From Saposhnikovia divaricata (taxonomy: Eukaryota > Streptophyta > Magnoliopsida > Apiales > Apiaceae), in NCBI GenBank assembly GCA_036435485.1, contig CM071595.1:105020580-105084579 (forward strand): 64,000 bases of DNA, written 5' to 3'. Of the stretch, positions 56,901 to 64,000 are shown piece by piece (positions within the stretch are counted from its first letter, which is position 1; each line of letters begins with the position of its first letter). The position numbers and the translations under genes are program-made. The notes beneath the pieces are model-generated. The model saw only the letters and a list, made by a program, of their open reading frames with translations. It did not search any database and was not told the origin of the DNA.

Positions 56901-57182
56901 CAACTTAGAGATTATGGACTTATGTTGGAAAGAATTCCAATCATGTGTGACAACACAAGTGCAATCTCTATAGTTTCCAATCCTGTCAATCATTCTAGGA
57001 CAAAGCACATTGACATCAGATATCACTTCATAAGGGAGCATGCAACTAATGGAACCATTGAGTTACATTATGTTCCCACAGAGAAACAACTAGCTGACAT
57101 AGTCACTAAGCCATTAGATGAAGCCACCTTCACAAGGTTGGTTAGTGAGATTGGAATGCTGAATTCTTCAAATTCTGGATGA
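53901..57182 (+). CDS. Copia Pol polyprotein, intact: protease, integrase, RT, RNase H
   Basis: The frame opens at 53901 and overlaps the end of gag by 43 bases in the -1 frame; no own ATG is expected. Counting residues from 53922: protease DSG 26-28 (WILDSGCSNHMTG); integrase zinc finger about 156-193 (WHKKLSHLNF ... CEACQKGK); integrase core Asp221, Asp287, Glu323 (D35E); reverse transcriptase about 595-840 (WVLRNKMDENG; MDVKSAFLNGELEEEVY) with YVDD at 770-773; RNase H (YSDADYAGC; STAEAEYIA; KHIDIRYHFIREH) to the end. No internal stop. No canonical slippery heptamer in the gag frame is seen in the overlap, so how Pol is made is open. Everything needed for reverse transcription and integration appears intact. 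Confidence 0.95.
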   Translation, partial: ATWTQTCLGTKGEVIPLCFQGKESERKVMWILDSGCSNHMTGDMALLSQYEEKAGPMVAFGDDSIGNTLGYGKLEIGNVIIENVALVKGLKHNLLSVGQFTDRGFKVNFDKDECLITHKKTGDFALSGVRKGSLFVANMNSANKDKICCFYSKASNEDSWLWHKKLSHLNFKGINSLVKRELVRGMPTLEFCQEGVCEACQKGKIKRSSHKSKTVTSITKPLQLIHMDLFGPVNIMSLGRKKYALVMVDDFTRYTWVEFLASKDEAPQVIIEHIKKIDKEAKANNASMIALRSDNGTEFRNAMLEAFCKENGISQQFSAPRTPQQNGVVERKNRTLIEAARTMLLDAKMPTCFWAEAVSTACYIQNRTLINKNTGKTPYNLMTGKKPTLKYVHTFGSKCFVLKDNSEYVGRFDAKAFEGIFLGYSMERIAYKVYVITQKKVMESTDVTFDDSKLPGLEEANDEDKDPLKFDNLDDSDEEIEPEFEPTIQQTQVNEEPVSTNNEETSIQDTPVISGNFTGGGNVNDHDLDDEATSRLRNQSEHTRKWDRSHTADQIIGDPNTGVRTRRSTLNECLYGCFLSQVEPKKLEDALLDPDWIIAMQEELNQFERSKVWELVPAPKDRTIVGTKWVLRNKMDENGVVIRNKARLVAKGYSQQEGIDYDETFTPVARLEAIRIFLAFAAHSNFKVYQMDVKSAFLNGELEEEVYVQQPPGFEDPQFHHFVYRLLKALYGLKQAPRAWYDTLSQFLLENQFTRGTLDKTLFYKKHGDDIILVQIYVDDIIFGSTNEKLCEKFSKLMQSRYEMSMMGELTFFLGLQVSQRKDDIFISQTKYIKDLLKKFDLEECSPAKTPMATATKLDEDSKGKKVDISIYRGMVGSLLYLTASRPDIMFATCLCARFQSNPKESHMTAIKRIFRYLKGTPNLGLWYPKDTGFNLVGYSDADYAGCRVDRKSTLGSCQFLGQRLVSWYSKKQQSVSTSTAEAEYIAAGSCCAQVLWIRNQLRDYGLMLERIPIMCDNTSAISIVSNPVNHSRTKHIDIRYHFIREHATNGTIELHYVPTEKQLADIVTKPLDEATFTRLVSEIGMLNSSNSG

Positions 57183-58035
57183 GTGAATATATCAACTAGA
57201 TTGTTGCAGCAGTAAATACTTACTTTATCAAATGCTCAATATTTCTAAAGTAAGTATTGGCTGGATTATGATTTATAAATATTCCACAATGCTGCACATG
57301 TTGAAAATCATACATCTTTAGCTTGAAATTTCTGTGAAATTTTGAGAAAATCACTATTTAATTTAGTAGAATATTCTTCAATGAATATTTCTGGTAAATT
57401 TTAAAAGATGGTGAAAATTGAATTTTATGAGTGAAAAGTACAGTTCGATAAGTCAGACTTCTCGAATGGTTCATTGTTTTGTCAAGGCTCGAGTTCTCGA
57501 ATAGGCCTATCAAGAACCCTTCTGAGTTCTCGAATAGTGTCTTTTGAGAAATCGAATAGCACACTTTGAGTTCTCGAATAGAGTATTTTAGTTCTCTAAT
57601 GATGGAGTTCTCGAATACTGTATTTGAGTTATCGAATCATTTGAAAAGGCTGATTTCTCGCTGACACTTAATCGCTTTTTGGATTTATATTCAAAATTTC
57701 ATCTCACTCATAAAAACATATTTTATTTAGCTTAGAATTTTTTTTCTGAGTTAAATAACTGCCAGCTGTGAGTTACAAACTGCTTGAGATATCGAATAAG
57801 CCTTTCTTGACTTATCGAATAGTTGTTTTATACTTCTCGAATGACTGACTTGTCGATACAAAACCTATATCTAATCGACAACTCAAGTCACTCACATATA
57901 TACAATTCCACAACTGTTCAAATCATTTCATTCGATTTCTCAAGCAGCTAAAGATCCAAAACCTCTGTAAACCCTAACGTCAAAAGCTAAATTTCTTCTT
58001 CAACCTTCATTCTCTTCTCATCTCTCTGTGTAACA
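57183..58035 (+). other. Copia pol-to-third-ORF spacer with CTCGAAT motif cluster
   Basis: About 850 bases without a convincing frame. Between about 57440 and 57860 there are some fifteen words such as GAGTTCTCGAATAG, CTTCTCGAATG and GAGATATCGAATAAG, the reverse complement of the LTR motif (ATTCGAGAACTC). The last part before 58036 is a CT-rich leader. Confidence 0.8.
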
Positions 58036-61000
58036 ATGGCAAATACCCAACTCACAATTCCTAAACACACCAATTTCATAGCAATAACCAACGATGTTGA
58101 AGCACCCAATGCAAACTTTAAGTGCTTCGTTCGATGGATGGCTGAATCATACATCAAGGATGCACTCTCAGCTAACCCAACTCTGTATCTAGATTTACTA
58201 GAACAGTTTTGGAGAACTGCTACTGTGGAGGTCGTGGCCCTAGAGAATGCAATTACTTCATATGTAATCTATTGCAAGATTCAGGACAAGGAAATCACCA
58301 TCACTACTGAAAATATGAATCAAGCACTGGGGTTACAACAAGGAGTGTATGACAGTCAAGCAACTGATCAGGAATTGGAAGATTTCTTTGATTTTATCAA
58401 CTACTCAGATAAAATCAAGCTTTGAAATTTGAATAGGAAGTACTTGAGGAAGGAATGGAGCTATGTCTTTGGCACTCTTCTTCAAGTCTTCACAGCAAGG
58501 AAGTCCAGCTTTGATCAAATCAGCACACCTGTTCAACAAATAGGATATGCTCTAGCATATGGGAGAAAGATTGATGTTGGTTTGATCATAATGCAAGAAT
58601 TGTATGGGAGACTTGGTAAGAACTCAGCCAAGAGAGGTAATGAAATTTTCTTCCCTCGCTTTATTCAATCTGTACTTAATTTCATAGATGTTAAATTGAT
58701 TGAATTGCCTGGGTTAGACAAAAATAGAATAGGCTATCCGAAATCCATGACCAAACTCATTTTTGGTAGCTTGGAATAGGAATGATGTGGATGTAAGGCT
58801 CAAAATAACTCCCCTTATGGAGAGTTTATTTAGGACTTACCCCCACAACATGCCAACATGTGCCTCGAAATCTGAGTTAGCTAGGCCCAAGCAAGTAGAG
58901 CAAAATGCTAACCCAAGGCCTGCCAACTAACCCTCTCAGCCAAACACTTTACCAAACACAAAAAGAACTGCATCATCCTCCCAAAAGGGTGATGTTAGTA
59001 AAAAGAAGAGAAAACAGGTTGCTTCTGAACCTCTAAAAATCTTAACTGAAGCAGCCTTGGCTGTAGAATTAGGCATAGCAAGTGAGGAACCTGAGTCACC
59101 CTTACTAAGGCCAAAGAAGAAGAAGAAGTCTAAAACCACCTCCTCAGTCACCCAAATGGCTGAAGTTGTAAAATCAGGGGCAAACAGCTCACTAGGTGTA
59201 TCCTCTCAACAGGGTGCATCTATAGAATCAAGCATTCTCCCCAATGCACCTACTTGTACAGAGTCAGCACATGGGAGTGATAAGGCTGGCACAACACTGA
59301 GTGGAGAGCACATCACAATTGAAACTCCCTCTATCTCTCAAGGGGAGTTGCCAAAATCTAATCTACAACACACTTCTCTTCCAGAATCTACCACTCATAT
59401 TTCTTTGGAGCCTGCAACTCAAGCAATTGAGGAGCAAGGCATTGATCATCAAGAATTCTTTTCTCTTGATGAGCCAATGGATTCAAGTGACTTGGTGCAT
59501 GACACCTTGCTCACCACCCAGGTACCACATTTAGATGGTCAGGGAATGCATGCTGGGGCATCTCCTAATGACACCATCACAAACACAGAGGATTCACTAG
59601 TTTTAACTAGAGACTCTGTGCCTGTGTCAACTACTGTTGTAACTCATCCCACTTCTGTGGAGACAACAGTAGCAGAGTCTTTTCATCCGGTTATAGAAGT
59701 TGCATCTGTAACTGAGGAGTCTAGCTTGCCTAGCTCTAGCTCTCAATTTTTGTCTCAATGGCTGAAGCCTGTGCAACATGACAGTGCTTCAGGATCAGGG
59801 TCTGTTCCACCACAAATGTCCATTGACGCTCTTCAAAGCTATGTTGTGGATCAGATTCCTGAGTTTGTCAAAATAGCCCAGAACCTTGTCACCTCCAACA
59901 TCTCAAATCCAGATTATGAAGCCATCCTACTATGTCATAGGGATGATGTGGAGATGCAGAAGGCCAAGATTATTGACGATGCTGAGAGAGATGGCAATGT
60001 AGATGCCTGGATGCAAGGAAAGTATGATGTAACTCTCAGTGAAGCACTTCAATATCTTCGAGAGGAATACATCACTTCACTAGGTTCAAATGCAAAATCC
60101 CTGTCCCCTAGTGAAGTGTTTGAAGCTGTCAATGATTCCTATAAGGGTTTCCTCAAGGCTGCACACTATCTTGGCAAGGGAGTCAAAACTGAAGTCAACA
60201 AGGTGAGTGACAAGACAGCCACTTCAGTAGAAGAGATAAAGAGGGCCTTTGATGCCAAATTTCCTCAACTAGACAGTGTGGTCAAAGATATCAGACACTT
60301 CAACACCACCTGCACCAAGATGGATAATGGTCTAGCTCTCCTTAAAGATACAGTCACAGGTCTAGGAAGCAAATTTCAAATTCTATCTGATCAGACTACT
60401 GATGCCAATGCCATGCTTAGGACACTCTTTGCAAATCAATATGGAGACAAGCTGGTAACTGAGGTTCCTGTGCATGAGCTGTCTAGATTTGAAGTGCAGA
60501 GACTTAAAGAACAATCCCTGTCTGGCTTCAAATCTACTGCATTATTCAGTAAGGTAGATGCACTTGAAAAGGAGGTAGCTACTCTCACTCAGTCCAATGC
60601 TCATCTTACAGACAAGGTACAAACTCTAACTGAGCAGTTGAACACTCAAGCCACCACCACAGCTGATGTTCTTCTACATCAACAATCAATGTTGTCTGCA
60701 ATGATGAAGCACATGGGTCTCCTTCTACCTGAAGAATCTTCAACTCCAAAGGTCAATACTACAGCCTCTGTGCCTGACAACAAGCCTAAGGGGGAGAAGA
60801 GGACATCAAGGAACTCAAATACAAAGGGGGAGAAACCACCAGTAAAGGGCATCAAAATCACTGAAGGTGCTCATCAAAGAACTTCAAAATCTCTAATTCA
60901 TGTGCCTGGCAAAGGAAAAGACAAAATTGATGAGCCTCCTACTTCTCTGCCAGTTGTCACTCTACCAACTGTGCACATCACTACTTCCAGTGGTCAAAAG

Positions 61001-62812
61001 CAAACTATCACAACCACAGTGGTTGCAGGGAGTATGCCATCTGATAAACCTTCACTCTCCATATCTAAAAGTGCCAAGCCTGTAGAAGTGAAGGTGGTCA
61101 CTGAGGCCAAGCTACAAGAAATTGCAAACACAAATGTTTATCATGATGATGCATTCTTGGAGTTTCTGAAAGTCTCAAGAGAACAGGCTGGTGACACTCA
61201 ATTGTATCTAAGGAGCTTGAAGGATCAGATCGATTACTTCACTGTGGTACCTAAAAAAGTTAATAGCTCATGGCTCAAGGAAGTAATGATGGTAGCAAAA
61301 TCCAGAATCTGGCATCTAACCTACAAAACTCTACATGCCCTGAAACATTCAGAGATAGATGCACTGATAAAGCTCATAGAGAAGAGGAATGTAAATGAAA
61401 ACAATAAGAGTCTGTATGATGACTTGAGGAATGGCCGACCTTCAAGGCTACCAGAAGTGATTAAGAAGCCATGGACCATCATTTATCAGTCTGGCACCAG
61501 AATTGAAGAGATTAAACAATTGGTCATTCCCAATGATCTCACTTCTCGAAATCACAGACTCATTATTGCCATCATTGATCTACTGCAAAAGAAAAAGGGG
61601 ACAAGTACTGCTGAAGAGATAGAGGCACTGCACATTCTCAGATCATTCATTGCAACTGGTGTAATTCCAGAAATGGCCAAGTCTAGGAGGAATAAGGATG
61701 ATGAAGATGAAGATAGGAGTGATGGGAGGAGAAGTCATCACAAGAGTGATAAGGGGGATGAGGATAAGAAGAAGAAGAAAGACAGCAAGGATAAGAAGGA
61801 TGATGACCAAGGCAAAGTCTATAAGAGGAAGAATGGAAAACAGCAAGCCTTAGGCATTGCTAGCAGTAATCTCACCACAACACAAGACTCTAAGTCTAGG
61901 GTGAATGCTGTTAGTAATGACCTACCAAAATCTAATCCCATGGCTTCTGCAACTGTTTTACCACCTCAAGAAGAGAAGAAGATTCAAGTCAAGAAACCAT
62001 CTGTACATTTCAAAAAGCATACTGCTAATGGAATACTACAATGGTCCACAAACAAAGGTCACATGCTACTGCCAAGCAACCATGTTAAAAGGATCAAATT
62101 CAAACAAGCTGCAAGGAAACCAAAGCTATCCAAGTCAAGGACTCTGACAATCTATCCAGGCTTAAAACTCCAACCACTAGATGAAGATTTTGATGAAGAC
62201 CAACTGCAATTCTTACAAGCTCAAAGAATCTATCATGTTGCCATTGTTGATAACTGCTTTGAGATCAAATATACTGATGGAAGGGAGGAGAAATTCAAAC
62301 AAGGAGGATGTCAACACTGGGGCAAACTACATGACATAGAAAGAATCATTGCATTGTTGAGCTCAGAAGATAAAGTGGAAAGAGTATGGAAGCTGGAGCT
62401 AATTGATTTTGTGAAGATGAAGAAAGATCATAAGGAGAAAATCAGAAAAGAGTGTCTTGAGAAATGGCTAGCAAGGGAGAAAGAAATTGAGAGACTGGAG
62501 ATTGAAGCAGAAAAGCTAAGGGCAAAGGGATTGTGTAGAGTTCAGTTTAACCCCTATGTAGTGAAGTATAGGAGGAGAAATGGGGATCAGGTCTACATCA
62601 GAATGAATCTACTCAACCACTATCCTGTAAACATTCTGAAACCAGTACTTAAAGATTTCAAAGACTCAATTTTGCTTGAGGAACTGGATGCGATGACAAA
62701 AATATTAAAAGCTATGGATGAGCATACAAGGAAGGAGAAAGAAAGAAGACAGAAAGCATATGATGATTTGCAAGCTAAAGCTATGGAAAGGGAAACTAAT
62801 GACAATGGCTAG
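58036..62812 (+). pseudogene. Third ORF of the Copia element in the Sirevirus env-like position, broken
   Basis: The ATG lies in a good plant context (AACAATGG). The first part (58036-58779) is one frame with an in-frame TGA at 58423-58425; homology style continues on both sides (KIKL before, RKYLRKEWSYVFGTLL after). Near 58777 the frame shifts by one base, and the new frame has a TAA at 58928-58930 before running open to 62812. Together it spans about 1590 codons, much longer than the env-like ORFs I know from SIRE1. The second part has a coiled coil (about 60545-60660, VDALEKEVATLTQ), Ser/Thr-rich stretches, a Lys/Asp-rich low-complexity block (about 61680-61820) and a Glu/Lys-rich helical end. 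I see no signal peptide and no membrane segment, so nothing supports a real envelope protein; function unknown. Three lesions make this copy non-functional. Confidence 0.75.
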
Positions 62813-62959
62813 TACTTCATTATAGGCTGTAAGATTACTCACCCTGTAGTTCTATTCACATTGCTGATCAAAATTCATACATGTACTGTCAAGTTTTATC
62901 TTTATGTATGTTAGGCTTGTTATCAGACATGAAATTGTGACTAAGGGTCTTACTCACAA
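62813..62959. other. 3' non-coding part of the Copia element
   Basis: About 150 bases between the third ORF and the polypurine tract; no feature beyond AT-rich sequence. Confidence 0.5.
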
Positions 62960-62971
62960 TTTGGGGGAGAT
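62960..62971 (+). other. Copia polypurine tract
   Basis: TTGGGGGAGAT lies immediately before the 3' LTR start TGTTAG, the classic Copia arrangement. Confidence 0.92.
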
Positions 62972-64000
62972 TGTTAGTCACAGAGGCATGCCTGAATACA
63001 TCTAATAACAAGCCTAAGTATGTGTAATGCTATGCATTACCTACATGACCTCTTAACTGAAGGAACCTCTAGTTGTAGAGTTTTTATTTGTTCTGTACTT
63101 GTAATAGGCATCAAATTCTAGTTGTGTTACTGTAACTATAAAATCAAGAATAATGCTTGAAAGAAGTTCCAAGGTTCGTGCCTCAAGCAAGGAGATAAAG
63201 ACTGCCAAATAATCACAGTTGGGATTTGAAGAAATGAAGAATTTGCCTAAGTACCAATTCGAGAAGTACATTTGTCTATTCGAGAAGTCTAGCATTCGAG
63301 AAGTTAGAGATTCGATATCTCAGAAGACACTATTCGATATCTCTGAATACACTGTTCAATATCTCATTCGATATCTCAGAGATTCGATATGTCTATTACT
63401 CTATTCGAGAACTCATGGAGTCAACAAGTCAAAGCATCATTCGAGTTCTCTAAGAGTCAACAAGTCAATGATCTATTCGATATCTCAAGGACTAAGGAAG
63501 CTATTCGACATCTCAGGGATTCGATATGTCAAGAAGCTCTATTCGATATCTCAAGGAGTCCCAGAGAAAAGAGCTATTCGAGAAGTGATTCGATATGTCA
63601 ATATAACACTATTCGAGAACTCAGAGTTATCGATTAAGTCAATTCGAGTTCTCGAATCAATCACTTAGCCACTTCTCGAATACATTCGTGGAGACAAAAT
63701 ACTGAAGAATTGTACAAGTCAGAAACCTGCAACAAGCCAAGACGCTTTATTTGACTATGTACTATAAAGCAGATTGGAAAGCCTACAAAGAAGCTTGGAG
63801 AGATAAGACAAAGGGACAAGGAGCTAAAGAAGTGGATCTGAACAGGCTTTGCAAAGTCAAATCTGTAACCGTTTGGACTCTTACTCAAATAAGATAGACA
63901 GACTGGAAAGTATTTTGTTTACCAACCTTATTTGTAGTAAGTAGGTGTATCCATGTCTATAAGGATACAGCCTCACTTCCTTAGCCAAAGAGAGAGAGAG
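62972..64000 (+). repeat. Copia 3' LTR, cut by the window end
   Basis: It matches the 5' LTR at a constant offset of 12,875 bases over 1029 bases, with about twelve substitutions. One change (CTCAAAT to CTCGAAT) alters an ATTCGA-type motif. The last 273 bases and the right target duplication lie beyond the window. Confidence 0.95.

Larger units (their letters stand above)
50097..64000 (+). mobile_element. Sirevirus-like Ty1/Copia retrotransposon, nearly complete
   Basis: 5' LTR 50097-51398, primer-binding site 51401-51412, gag 51442-53943, pol 53901-57182, motif-rich spacer 57183-58035, a long third ORF 58036-62812 (broken), polypurine tract 62960-62971, and 3' LTR from 62972 running off the window (about 273 bp missing). 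The order integrase before RT is Ty1/Copia; the large Gag with two zinc knuckles and an extra ORF after pol point to the Sirevirus group (SIRE1-like). Over the 1029 comparable LTR bases I count about twelve differences (1.2%), so it is older than gypsy-2. It inserted into H4; AATAT (50092-50096) is the probable target duplication. Confidence 0.92.

Noticed and set aside
58036..62812. Viral envelope protein
   Set aside because: Only the position suggests it; no signal peptide, membrane segment or fusion-like region is visible.

Overview
The window is plant nuclear DNA, almost certainly from a eudicot. The evidence is plant-type Ty3/Gypsy chromovirus, Ty1/Copia Sirevirus-like, CACTA and Helitron elements plus one plant arabinogalactan-type gene, on an AT-rich background. 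Species cannot be named from sequence alone. About 98% of the window is mobile DNA inserted into mobile DNA, and the only convincing host gene is a small hydroxyproline-rich membrane glycoprotein gene at 16488-16961 (minus).

Layout. (1) 1-1816: right part of a CACTA DNA transposon with the last two exons of a Ulp1-like protease ORF, palindromic subterminal repeats and the terminal CACTA inverted repeat. (2) 1817-7046: a Ty3/Gypsy element (gypsy-1) into whose RNase H region the CACTA element jumped; its pol is broken by nonsense changes and its 3.5 kb 3' LTR is complete. (3) 7047-7587: internal start, primer-binding site and LTR of another LTR element in reverse orientation, probably the target of gypsy-1. 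(4) 7588-16255: a head-to-tail run of Helitron-like elements (E0 to E4), with a second Helitron family (H0) nested in E2. (5) 16256-17126: the host gene and its short promoter. (6) 17127-50096: Helitrons H1 to H4 of the second family; H2 lies inside H1, and H3 has grown into a long tandem array that repeatedly includes its own 5' terminus. H3 is split by a complete, very young chromovirus (gypsy-2, 22576-36165, minus) with 3.7 kb LTRs, an intact 1541-residue Gag-Pol and an extra upstream ORF. (7) 50097-64000: a Sirevirus-like Ty1/Copia element with gag, pol, a long broken third ORF in the env-like position, and both LTRs (the 3' LTR runs off the window).

How it works together. The two large retrotransposons carry their own replication machinery (Gag, protease, integrase, RT, RNase H); the Helitrons here have no Rep/helicase ORF and must be mobilised in trans. 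Because related copies lie side by side, several insertions can be checked against an empty paralogous site within the window. The points most worth a second look are the repeated multiplication of Helitron 5' ends (2, 2 and 11 copies in three insertions), three evenly spaced SUMO-interaction-like motifs in the upstream ORF of gypsy-2, and dense ATTCGA-type motif clusters in the Copia LTR and in its pol-to-env spacer. All comparisons were made by eye; no alignment or database search was run.
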